From NCBI GenBank assembly GCA_019912505.1, contig JAIOIM010000512.1, forward strand, positions 1 to 7,888: a stretch of 7,888 nucleotides of DNA. The letters are read 5' to 3'. The first letter of the stretch is position 1. Each line of letters starts with the position of its first letter. The stretch comes from Ignavibacteriaceae bacterium (GTDB lineage Bacteria > Bacteroidota > Ignavibacteria > Ignavibacteriales > Ignavibacteriaceae). Under the pieces are notes generated by a model. It made no database searches. It had not been told where the DNA came from and saw only the letters and a program-made list of their open reading frames with translations. Position numbers and translations under genes: made by a program. Below are positions 1 to 6,562 of the stretch, piece after piece.

Positions 1-228
1 CGCCTTGGGTTGAAAAATATAATGTGGAGTCTTTTAACTTACGATTATAAAAATGATATAAATGTTGTTAAATTTGCGGTTCAAAAATTTTTAAAAGATA
101 ATTCAATAATTGTTTTGCACGATAGTTTAAAATCAAAAGAGATTATAGCCGATTCTATTGAACTGATTATTAATGAAGCAGAAAAAAAAGGATTTACATT
201 TGGAGAGCCGGACGAATGTTTGAAATAA
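1..228 (+). CDS. Polysaccharide deacetylase-type protein, C-terminal fragment (5' end outside window)
   Basis: The frame is open from the first base, so this is the last 75 residues of a longer protein. The N-terminus and most catalytic residues are not visible. The pattern W-S-x-L-x-x-Y-D-Y followed about 30 residues later by S-I-I-V-L-H-D-S (His at bases 118-120) matches the end of the NodB/CE4 polysaccharide deacetylase fold, where the late LHD motif supplies an active-site histidine. Family members remove N- or O-acyl groups from envelope or exported sugars. The TTG at base 10 should not be taken as a start, because the reading frame continues upstream of it. The gene's last 13 bases overlap the next gene, a glycosyltransferase, which suggests co-translation and a shared role in glycan or glycolipid processing. 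The exact substrate cannot be told from this fragment. Confidence 0.75.
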   Translation, partial: RLGLKNIMWSLLTYDYKNDINVVKFAVQKFLKDNSIIVLHDSLKSKEIIADSIELIINEAEKKGFTFGEPDECLK

Positions 229-1310
229 TATTTTTAATTATACTCAGCGGTTATTTTATGCAATCGGTTTTTTTTAGTATAGGCGCCTCCAAAAAATTTA
301 AAAAGTTAAGTGATGATAAATTACCCGCGGCGACAGTAATTGTAGCTGCAAGAAACGAAGAGAAGAATATTATTCGCTGTCTTGAATCATTAAATAATCT
401 CCAGTACCCGGACGGCAAGTTAGAAATTTACGTGGTTGATGATAAATCTACCGATGCCACCGGAAAACTCATCGATGATTTTATTGTTGATAAACCTATC
501 TTCAAAAAAATTGATGTGGAAAATGAAATTGGAAAACTGCGCGGTAAAACAAACGCCATTGCCACTGCTATTGAAATAGCAAAAGGAGAAATAATAATTA
601 CAACAGATGCTGACTGCGCTGTTCATCCGTTGTGGGCAAATACATTGGCTTCTTATTATACAAAAGATGTTGCGATGGTAAACGGGTACACAACTCAAAA
701 AACCACAGGCGGTTTCAGCGGTATGCAGGCACTTGATTTTATTTACCTACTTATTGTAGCGGCGGGAACAATGAATTTTAAAAAGCCGCTAAGCTGTATC
801 GGCAACAATATGTCGTACCGTAAAAGTGTATACCAAGAGGTGGGCGGATACGAGGGAATTCCTTTTAGCGTAACCGAAGATTTTGGGCTGTTAATGGTTT
901 TTGATAAATTAAAAAAATATAAAATTATTTACCCGCTCGATAAGGACGCGCTTGTTGTTTCAGAGCCATGCGAAAATATGAAAGCATTATATCATCAAAA
1001 AAAGAGATGGGGCGTAGGCGGTTTAGACTCCCGTCCGCGTGGTTATTTTGTGATGATGTGGGGATTCTTATCAAACATTTTAGTTTTACTAACTCCGGTT
1101 ATGTTTTCGCCTGTTTGGCTGTATCTTGTTTTTTTTAAACTATCCACCGACTTTTTTGTTCTCTATTCAGTTCATCAAAAATTAGAGTTAACAAAAGATA
1201 TGAAATATTTCTGGAGTTTTCAGATATACTTTACGTTGTACGTAATTATTTTACCTCTGATACTTTTATTCACCGGTAAAAAAGTTAATTGGAAGGGGAG
1301 AAAATATTAA
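216..1310 (+). CDS. Membrane-anchored family 2 glycosyltransferase
   Basis: This 364-residue protein transfers a sugar from a nucleotide donor at the cytoplasmic face of the membrane; donor and acceptor are unknown. A hydrophobic helix at about residues 2-21 is followed by a GT-A domain. Visible motifs are VVDDKSTD (73-80), the metal-binding DAD (131-133), a TED triad with the likely catalytic Asp (220-222), and Q-x-x-R-W (261-265). Q-x-x-R-W is typical of processive GT2 enzymes such as cellulose and hyaluronan synthases and of ceramide glucosyltransferase relatives. Three more hydrophobic segments follow at about 278-295, 298-317 and 333-353, before a basic tail. The ATG at 216 has a GGAG 10 bases upstream, inside the preceding deacetylase gene. 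The stop overlaps the next start as TAATG. At this length it lacks the extra pore helices and PilZ domain of BcsA, so lipid or short-chain glycosylation is as plausible as polymer synthesis. Confidence 0.88.
   Translation: MFEIIFLIILSGYFMQSVFFSIGASKKFKKLSDDKLPAATVIVAARNEEKNIIRCLESLNNLQYPDGKLEIYVVDDKSTDATGKLIDDFIVDKPIFKKIDVENEIGKLRGKTNAIATAIEIAKGEIIITTDADCAVHPLWANTLASYYTKDVAMVNGYTTQKTTGGFSGMQALDFIYLLIVAAGTMNFKKPLSCIGNNMSYRKSVYQEVGGYEGIPFSVTEDFGLLMVFDKLKKYKIIYPLDKDALVVSEPCENMKALYHQKKRWGVGGLDSRPRGYFVMMWGFLSNILVLLTPVMFSPVWLYLVFFKLSTDFFVLYSVHQKLELTKDMKYFWSFQIYFTLYVIILPLILLFTGKKVNWKGRKY
1291..1300 (+). promoter_or_regulatory. Strong Shine-Dalgarno that decides the radical SAM start
   Basis: The purine run GGAAGGGGAG ends 9 bases before the ATG at 1310 and lies inside the last codons of the glycosyltransferase gene. 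It favours 1310 as the start over the in-frame TTG at 1289, which lies upstream of this site and has no comparable purine run at a suitable distance. With the TAATG overlap, this suggests coupled but independently strong translation of the radical SAM gene. Confidence 0.6.
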
Positions 1311-2284
1311 TGCTGCTTTTATGTAACTATTATGTAACCTACAGATGTAATGCATTTTGCGAGTTTTGTCATTTCGGTGTTCATGAAAACTTTAAGGATA
1401 CGCCCTATACCGATCTAAATGATTTTAAAAATAACGTGACACAGTTAGCCGAGCTTGGCGTTAAATTTATTGATTTAACCGGAGGCGAGCCGCTGCTTCA
1501 TAAAGAAATTCACTTAATGGCGGAATTTGCAAAATCAAACGGAATGCAAACGAGCATTACAACAAACGCAATGTTGTACCCAAAGTTCGCTGAAAAACTT
1601 GTCGGCAAAATTAATCTGCTGCATTTTTCGCTCGACTCTCCGGATGAAGAAGAGCATAACCGTATAAGAAAAGTTGACTGCTACAAACAGTTATTTAAGA
1701 GTATCGAAATTGCAAAATCGTTGGGCGAGTATCCGGACATTCTTTTTACAGTAACAAACGACACATACAAAAAACTTCCGCGCATGCACGAGATTGCCAA
1801 AAAACATGATCTTGTGCTACTTGTTAACCCTGTGTTTTCATATTTCGGAAACCCCGGTTTAACAAATAAAGCTGTTGAGTATATAGATGAGTATTGCAAC
1901 GGCAAAAGGGACATCTACTTAAATAAAGGTTTTATGAAACTCCGTCTTGACGGAGGGAATGATATTAATAATCCAAAATGCAAAGCTGTTTCGCGTGTTG
2001 TTGTAATATCGCCTTATAACGAAATCATTTTGCCGTGTTATCATTTCAGCAATGAAAGAATAAAAATAGATAGACCTATAAAAGAAATCCGTAAATCGGA
2101 GAAGATAAAATACTTTAAAAAAATGGAAGGTCGCTTCGATTTTTGTCAAGGCTGTACCGTAAATTGCTACTTCGAACCGTCGTTTGCATTCCCTACAAAT
2201 TTATACGCAGTGGCAAGCTTAACATCAAAATTTAAATACAGCTACCAAAAACTTATTAAACAAAAAATAAAAAAAAATCTTTAG
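1310..2284 (+). CDS. Radical SAM enzyme with SPASM-like C-terminal cysteines
   Basis: From the ATG at 1310 the protein has 324 residues. The radical SAM signature C-x3-C-x2-C is at Cys13, Cys17 and Cys20, only 12 residues from the N-terminus, and should bind the 4Fe-4S cluster that cleaves S-adenosylmethionine. LTGGEP (56-61) is the SAM-binding GGEP motif, and LHFSLDS (104-110) fits the next barrel strand. The C-terminal part carries Cys224, Cys243, Cys279, Cys282 and Cys286, spaced like a shortened SPASM or twitch domain that would hold an auxiliary Fe-S cluster. Such enzymes often modify peptides, but related ones act on lipids, sugars and cofactors. The overlap with the glycosyltransferase gene and the nearby deacetylase point to envelope glycan or lipid chemistry; this is inference. 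The tail is very basic (KQKIKKNL). An alternative TTG start at 1289 would add seven residues. Confidence 0.85.
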   Translation: MLLLCNYYVTYRCNAFCEFCHFGVHENFKDTPYTDLNDFKNNVTQLAELGVKFIDLTGGEPLLHKEIHLMAEFAKSNGMQTSITTNAMLYPKFAEKLVGKINLLHFSLDSPDEEEHNRIRKVDCYKQLFKSIEIAKSLGEYPDILFTVTNDTYKKLPRMHEIAKKHDLVLLVNPVFSYFGNPGLTNKAVEYIDEYCNGKRDIYLNKGFMKLRLDGGNDINNPKCKAVSRVVVISPYNEIILPCYHFSNERIKIDRPIKEIRKSEKIKYFKKMEGRFDFCQGCTVNCYFEPSFAFPTNLYAVASLTSKFKYSYQKLIKQKIKKNL

Positions 2285-2291
2285 AACATTT

Positions 2292-3119
2292 ATGCTTAAG
2301 CGAATATTCATAATCCAATTCTTTTTACTAACCGCAGTTTGTTTTTCGCAGACAGCAACTGAATGGTTTCCTGACAACCTAAATATTCAACCATTCACTG
2401 CAAATTTTCTTGAACCGAAAGCCGGTTTTTCATTCGTGCTCGGCAGAGGTCAATTGAGACTCGACATCGGTACATCGTCTGATTTTCTGCATTACTCAAA
2501 AGATAATGCGGTGTTTTCCTTTGGGGCTGATTTATTTACATATACTCGACTTCGCGGCGAAAGCGAGTTTCATTTTCCGGTTGAAGCGATTGATTATTTT
2601 TTTGGTTTAAATGCCGGTTATAAAGTAAAAGAAAACGAAACCGAATACGGGGCAAGATTTAGGTTAAGCCATATCAGCGCACATTTTGTTGATGGACATT
2701 TTGATTACAATTATTATGATTGGCGCGAGGGGAGAATTCCCCGTGTGTACAGTCGGGAATTCCTCGAGTTATTTCCTTATTATAAATATAACGGGTTGAG
2801 AGTGTATGCCGGACTTACATATTTATTTCATACATCTCCAAAAGTGTTCGGTAAAGGGGTCTACCAGCTTGGCTTCGATTATTATGCTAAGGATTTAATA
2901 TCAAACGGTATTACTCCTTTTTTAGCTTATGATTTTAAACTAAGTAAAATAAATTCCTATTACGGCAATAACATAATCAGTGCCGGTTTGAAATTCGGCA
3001 AGCCGTATAACAAAGGTTTTAGTATATTTGCATCTTACTTTTCGGGTAATAGCGTACACGGCGAGTATTTTGATTACCGAGAACATTACTCAACAATTGG
3101 ATTTAGCGTAGACCTTTAA
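2292..3119 (+). CDS. Secreted or outer-membrane protein resembling DUF1207
   Basis: This 275-residue protein has an N-terminal signal peptide (basic LKR, hydrophobic core 5-17, likely cleavage after Ser19). Cys17 lacks a good lipobox, so a lipoprotein is less likely. The mature part begins with an E-W-F-P block (24-27). It is rich in alternating aromatic and polar stretches ending in Y, F or G, as expected of outer-membrane beta strands. The block RLSHISAHFVDG (124-135) and the later YSREFLEL (153-160) resemble conserved blocks of the DUF1207 family, from memory and without a profile search. Function in that family is not established. The start lies 7 bases after the radical SAM stop with no clear Shine-Dalgarno. 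The stop overlaps the protease start as TAATG, so the two are probably made together. Confidence 0.7.
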   Translation: MLKRIFIIQFFLLTAVCFSQTATEWFPDNLNIQPFTANFLEPKAGFSFVLGRGQLRLDIGTSSDFLHYSKDNAVFSFGADLFTYTRLRGESEFHFPVEAIDYFFGLNAGYKVKENETEYGARFRLSHISAHFVDGHFDYNYYDWREGRIPRVYSREFLELFPYYKYNGLRVYAGLTYLFHTSPKVFGKGVYQLGFDYYAKDLISNGITPFLAYDFKLSKINSYYGNNIISAGLKFGKPYNKGFSIFASYFSGNSVHGEYFDYREHYSTIGFSVDL

Positions 3120-4123
3120 TGCAAGATTATTTTAGCCCAACATATCAACGGCACCATAAAAATAAATTAAAATCTAAGAAGTTAAAAACCATTCTTTTAC
3201 ACGTTGGGTTATTTCTTTTTACTTTTATTACAGTAACCTTTGCCGGTGCATTTTGGACGACAGGGCAAATAGGTCCTTATACATTTGACAGTTTGGCTCT
3301 CGGTTTACCATACGCTTTTGCAATTTTATTTATTATCAGTTGCCACGAGTTCGGTCATTATTTTGCAGCAAGGCATCATAAGGTTGATTCAACCCTTCCA
3401 TTTTTTATCCCGTTTCCTCCGATTCCTTATTTTATAAATTTTGGAACTATGGGGGCTGTTATAAAAACAAAGTCACCTATCTTTACAAAAAAAGAAATGT
3501 TTGATATAGGAGTTGCCGGACCTATTGCGGGGTTTATTGCTACCCTAGCAGTGCTAATTTATGGTTTTGTGAATGTACCGGGTGAGCAGTATATATTACA
3601 TATTCACCCCGATTTTTTTTCTGCCGATTTCGGTAAAGGGGGAATGGGTTTGATATTCGGCGACAATTTGCTGTTTGTATTTTTGAAATGGGTGTTTGTA
3701 AACCCTGCCGATTTTTTCCCGCCAATGAGTGAAATTTATCACTACCCTTATTTATGTGCGGGCTGGTTCGGGCTGTTCATTACAGCTATGAACATGATTC
3801 CCATCGGGCAGCTTGATGGAGGACATATTTCTTACACATTATTCGGCGAGAATAAAAGTTACACAATAGCATCAATAGCATTTATTTTATTACTTATTTC
3901 GGGAGTTTTTGGTTTTGTTGATGCGCTGCTTCTCGAAATGAATTTAAATTTCCTATGGAGCGGCTGGTTGATATGGGCAATGATATTATATTTTATTATA
4001 AAAATTAAACATCCGCCGATACCGGATTATTCACCGTTGGACACTAAAAGAAAGATACTTGGCTATTTAAGTTTCTTCATTTTTATAATTTCATTTTCAC
4101 CTGCCCCTATATATGGCTTGTAG
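3119..4123 (+). CDS. Site-2-protease-like M50 intramembrane metalloprotease
   Basis: This 334-residue polytopic membrane protein carries both catalytic signatures of the M50 family: HEFGH (76-80), with two zinc-binding His and the catalytic Glu, and N-M-I-P-x-x-x-L-D-G-G-H (225-236), whose Asp completes the zinc site. Hydrophobic helices lie near 24-44, 58-75, 128-149, 211-230, 248-268, 278-294 and 311-329. No PDZ domain is visible, unlike RseP. The PFFIPFPP stretch and the FGTMGAVIKTKSP block (94-120) resemble the S2P subgroup that includes plant EGY and cyanobacterial homologues. Such proteases cut substrates within the bilayer, often releasing regulators, but no substrate is evident here. 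The start overlaps the stop of the DUF1207-like gene (TAATG), with no strong Shine-Dalgarno, so translation probably depends on that gene. Confidence 0.9.
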   Translation: MQDYFSPTYQRHHKNKLKSKKLKTILLHVGLFLFTFITVTFAGAFWTTGQIGPYTFDSLALGLPYAFAILFIISCHEFGHYFAARHHKVDSTLPFFIPFPPIPYFINFGTMGAVIKTKSPIFTKKEMFDIGVAGPIAGFIATLAVLIYGFVNVPGEQYILHIHPDFFSADFGKGGMGLIFGDNLLFVFLKWVFVNPADFFPPMSEIYHYPYLCAGWFGLFITAMNMIPIGQLDGGHISYTLFGENKSYTIASIAFILLLISGVFGFVDALLLEMNLNFLWSGWLIWAMILYFIIKIKHPPIPDYSPLDTKRKILGYLSFFIFIISFSPAPIYGL

Positions 4124-4173
4124 GTGCTTTCTTTTTACCTTGAGCAGCGGAACTATTAAAGATAAAATTAACT

Positions 4174-4965
4174 ATGAAAAAAATAATTCTTCTTATAATC
4201 CCATTCCTTTTCTGGGGTTGCGAAAAAAAAACCGATAATATCCTTGACCCTCAAACTTCTAATTACCAGGTAACATGGGTTAGTTATTTTAATTCATTCC
4301 AATACGCTATCGGGGATTCTTCCGCAGTATTTTTTCTGCAGATAAATCCTTCATCGGATGTGCAGAAGGCTTACTTTAATATTTATTCTCCTGATAACGA
4401 CATGATTAACACATCACCGGTAGTACTTTATGATGATGGAAACACAATACACGGTGACAGAACTTCGGGCGATAATGTTTTTTCAAACAAGTTTCCGTTT
4501 AGCCAGTCATACTTAAATGGTAACTATCAAGCACGGTATTTTATTACATCTAATGACGGTATTACAAATCAAGTTGCTATCCACAACTTTATTTATGAGA
4601 ACGGGCAAAATAATATTGCTCCTGTTATTTCAAACTTAACCGCGCCTGACACGGTGGAAGTGCTGGCACCCAATTCCCTAATTTTGCTTTCAATTGAAGC
4701 TGCGGATGCTAACGGTTTAAATGATATTAAATCAGTCTCTTTTATTTCGTATAGACCCGATGGCACAACTAACGGAAACAAAGTAGAACTTAATGATGAT
4801 GGAAATAGTGCTAACGGAGATGCGGCAGCTGATGACGGCATATATTCTGTGGTTATACAAGTTACGCCGTCTAACACTAAAGGCACATACAAGTTTGTTT
4901 TTCAAGCAACTGACAGGGGAAATAAATTAAGCAACACAATCGAACATCACATAACATTAAAATAA
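4174..4965 (+). CDS. Lipoprotein with two tandem Ig-like domains
   Basis: This 263-residue protein starts with a lipoprotein signal peptide (MKK, hydrophobic 4-14) and a lipobox ending at Cys16 (F-W-G-C), so it should be lipid-anchored in the envelope. The rest is two related beta-rich units, roughly residues 36-142 and 150-262. Each holds a D-D-G-N-x3-G-D-x4-D motif followed by an aromatic-Ser pair (85-104 and 206-225), exactly 121 residues apart, which shows an internal duplication. The acidic motif could bind calcium, but that is inference. The second unit starts with N-I-A-P-V-I, a common opening of surface Ig-like domains. The gene follows the only sizeable gap in the window (50 bases). 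It has no obvious Shine-Dalgarno and overlaps the next gene by TAATG. I cannot name the family; a surface adhesin-like or scaffold role beside the propeller protein is plausible. Confidence 0.8.
   Translation: MKKIILLIIPFLFWGCEKKTDNILDPQTSNYQVTWVSYFNSFQYAIGDSSAVFFLQINPSSDVQKAYFNIYSPDNDMINTSPVVLYDDGNTIHGDRTSGDNVFSNKFPFSQSYLNGNYQARYFITSNDGITNQVAIHNFIYENGQNNIAPVISNLTAPDTVEVLAPNSLILLSIEAADANGLNDIKSVSFISYRPDGTTNGNKVELNDDGNSANGDAAADDGIYSVVIQVTPSNTKGTYKFVFQATDRGNKLSNTIEHHITLK
4426..4848 (+). repeat. Protein-level internal repeat pair (acidic DDGN...GD...D motif)
   Basis: Bases 4426-4485 and 4789-4848 encode two 20-residue segments that align without gaps and share 9 of 20 residues: Leu, Asp-Asp-Gly-Asn, Gly-Asp, a further Asp and the final Ser. 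The DNA has diverged more than the protein, so the duplication is old and kept by selection rather than a recent repeat. Confidence 0.75.
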
Positions 4966-6551
4966 TGATAAAAAAAATATTTCTAATTTTATTTATATTG
5001 ACGACCGGCAGTAACTTTTATGCACAAACAAATCCGTCATCTTTCTTTTTACCCGAAGACGGGAAACTTTACAAAGCTAATGCGGCTAACCCTGCAAGCA
5101 ACAGTATCAGCGATATTTTAACAATCGGTGATACGATATGGCTTGGCAGCAGCCGCGGTGTAAGCGTGTCTTTTGATAAAGGAGAGAACTGGACAAATTT
5201 TTCGGGTACAGATGCTTTTGGAAGCGAAAGCATTTCCGCAATTGGTGCTTACAAAGGAATATTCTGGGCAGCAACCGCACACTCTGTTGAAAGAAGCGGA
5301 AGCACTTTACCCGAGGGGAGCGGTTTAAGATACACAACCGACAAAGGGGTAACATGGCAAAAAATTCCGCAGCCGCTCGACAACAATTCAGATACTGTTA
5401 TTGTATACGGAATTAATAAAATAAGAGCACTCCCCGTTACAGTTTCAATTCAAAATTTAATTTATGATATTGCTTTTACACCGCCGTACACTATTTGGAT
5501 TTCTACATTTGCAGGAGGTTTGCGTAAAAGCAGCGATATGGGACTGTCGTGGCAAAGAGTTATTTTACCTCCGGACAGATTAAATTCAATTTCCCCGACC
5601 GATACGTTAGAATTTTGTTTGCAGCCGGTTGCAGGGAAGTTTTGTTCCGATAATAATTTGAATCATAGAGTATTCTCGGTCATCGCAACAAATGATTCTA
5701 CTTTATATGTCGGCACCGCAAATGGCATCAACAAATCAACCGATTACGGAATTAGCTGGAGAAAATTTAACAATCAAAATCAAAATAATCCTATAAGCGG
5801 TAATTTTGTAGTGGCGCTTGGTTTTAATAAAACCAATAATTCTATTTGGGGAGCCACTTGGCGTGCCGAAGGGCAGACTGAGTTTTACGGAGTAAGTTAC
5901 ACTACTGACGGCGGTGAAAATTGGGGCACTTCACTTGAAGGTGAAAAGGTTCATAACTTTGGATTCAAATCATTTGATGTAATCGCACCTTCAGATAACG
6001 GCTCTTTTCGATCGAGCAATCTGGGCGCAAGCTGGATACTCCCCACATCAATAAAAGATAAGCAGACCAACATACCGATAAACACGAATACTTATTACGC
6101 AGCTGGCTCGCAAAAAGACTATGTGTGGCTTGGTTCTACAGATGGTTTAGCAAGGTTAACTGAAACCGGAGGAGTTTGGAAAGGTGATTGGAAAGTTTAT
6201 TTTGCTTCACGTTCACTTTCGTCAAAAACAGAAAGTTATGCATTCCCAAATCCTTTTTCGCCGCGGCAGGAAATTTGTAAAATAAAATACAGCACAGGGG
6301 GTGCATCTGCCTCGGTAACAATCAGGATATTTGATTTCGGAATGAACTACGTTCGCACCGTTATTCAAAATGCAACAAGAGGCAACCCTTCAAACGTTGT
6401 TGATGATTTGGGCGGCGTAAACAACGGCGTTATCGATTTTTGGGATGGTAAAAATGATAACGGTTCAATTGTTCCTAACGGCGTTTATTTTTATCGTGTT
6501 GAAGTTGATTCTCAAGAGCCGGTCTTTGGCAAAATTTTGGTTTTACAGTAG
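4965..6551 (+). CDS. Secreted Asp-box propeller protein with FlgD-like (T9SS-type) C-terminus
   Basis: This 528-residue protein has a signal peptide with likely cleavage at YA|QT (20/21). Residues about 50-410 contain Asp-box motifs, S/T-x-D-x-G-x-x-W, at 69-76, 124-131, 189-196, 258-265 and 313-320. Degenerate copies lie at 350-357 and about 398-405. Most are preceded by an I-W-L-G or L-Y-V-G strand, as in sialidase/sortilin-type beta propellers; seven units can be counted. No sialidase catalytic set is apparent, so a binding or structural role is more likely. The C-terminal 105 residues start at AFPNPFSP (426-433) and include W-D-G-K-N-D-N-G (493-500) and P-N-G-V-Y-F-Y-R, the FlgD Ig-like fold used as a sorting tail by many T9SS cargos. 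The start overlaps the lipoprotein stop (TAATG). A PorV/PorQ-family gene follows 11 bases after its stop. Confidence 0.85.
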   Translation: MIKKIFLILFILTTGSNFYAQTNPSSFFLPEDGKLYKANAANPASNSISDILTIGDTIWLGSSRGVSVSFDKGENWTNFSGTDAFGSESISAIGAYKGIFWAATAHSVERSGSTLPEGSGLRYTTDKGVTWQKIPQPLDNNSDTVIVYGINKIRALPVTVSIQNLIYDIAFTPPYTIWISTFAGGLRKSSDMGLSWQRVILPPDRLNSISPTDTLEFCLQPVAGKFCSDNNLNHRVFSVIATNDSTLYVGTANGINKSTDYGISWRKFNNQNQNNPISGNFVVALGFNKTNNSIWGATWRAEGQTEFYGVSYTTDGGENWGTSLEGEKVHNFGFKSFDVIAPSDNGSFRSSNLGASWILPTSIKDKQTNIPINTNTYYAAGSQKDYVWLGSTDGLARLTETGGVWKGDWKVYFASRSLSSKTESYAFPNPFSPRQEICKIKYSTGGASASVTIRIFDFGMNYVRTVIQNATRGNPSNVVDDLGGVNNGVIDFWDGKNDNGSIVPNGVYFYRVEVDSQEPVFGKILVLQ

Positions 6552-6560
6552 GGAGGCGGG
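6551..6560 (+). promoter_or_regulatory. Strong Shine-Dalgarno for the first PorV/PorQ-family gene
   Basis: GGGAGGCGGG begins on the last base of the upstream stop codon and ends two bases before the ATG at 6563; its GGAGG core is at a workable distance of 6-7 bases. It stands out because most starts in this window lack any such site, suggesting higher expression of this outer-membrane protein. Confidence 0.55.
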
Positions 6561-6562
6561 CT

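Noticed and set aside
1289..1309. In-frame TTG as an upstream start for the radical SAM gene
   Set aside because: It would place the start before the strong purine-rich ribosome site, and the added residues overlap the glycosyltransferase end. The ATG at 1310 has a well-spaced site and the same TAATG layout as other junctions.
2726..2766. Imperfect inverted repeat built on CGAGG...GAATTCC elements
   Set aside because: It lies within the DUF1207-like coding sequence, in a block that looks conserved at the protein level (R-E-G-R-I-P-R-V-Y-S-R-E-F), the arms do not pair evenly and no T-run follows. Probably chance from codon content.
4140..4168. Promoter-like pair TTGAGC and TAAAAT with 17-base spacing before the lipoprotein gene
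   Set aside because: The -10-like box ends only 5 bases before the ATG, so transcription would begin at about the start codon and leave no leader. It also follows the sigma-70 pattern of E. coli rather than the TAnnTTTG type usual in Bacteroidota, and such matches are common in AT-rich DNA.
4124..4173. Possible terminator in the 50-base gap after the M50 protease gene
   Set aside because: There is a short T-run near 4130 but no GC-rich hairpin before it, so I cannot support an intrinsic terminator.
4593..4892. A 99-codon antisense frame across the lipoprotein gene
   Set aside because: The sense strand encodes the second Ig-like unit with its conserved repeat; the antisense product is low-complexity (Ser/Ala/Leu) and has no start signal. 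The other antisense frames in the window were dismissed for similar reasons.
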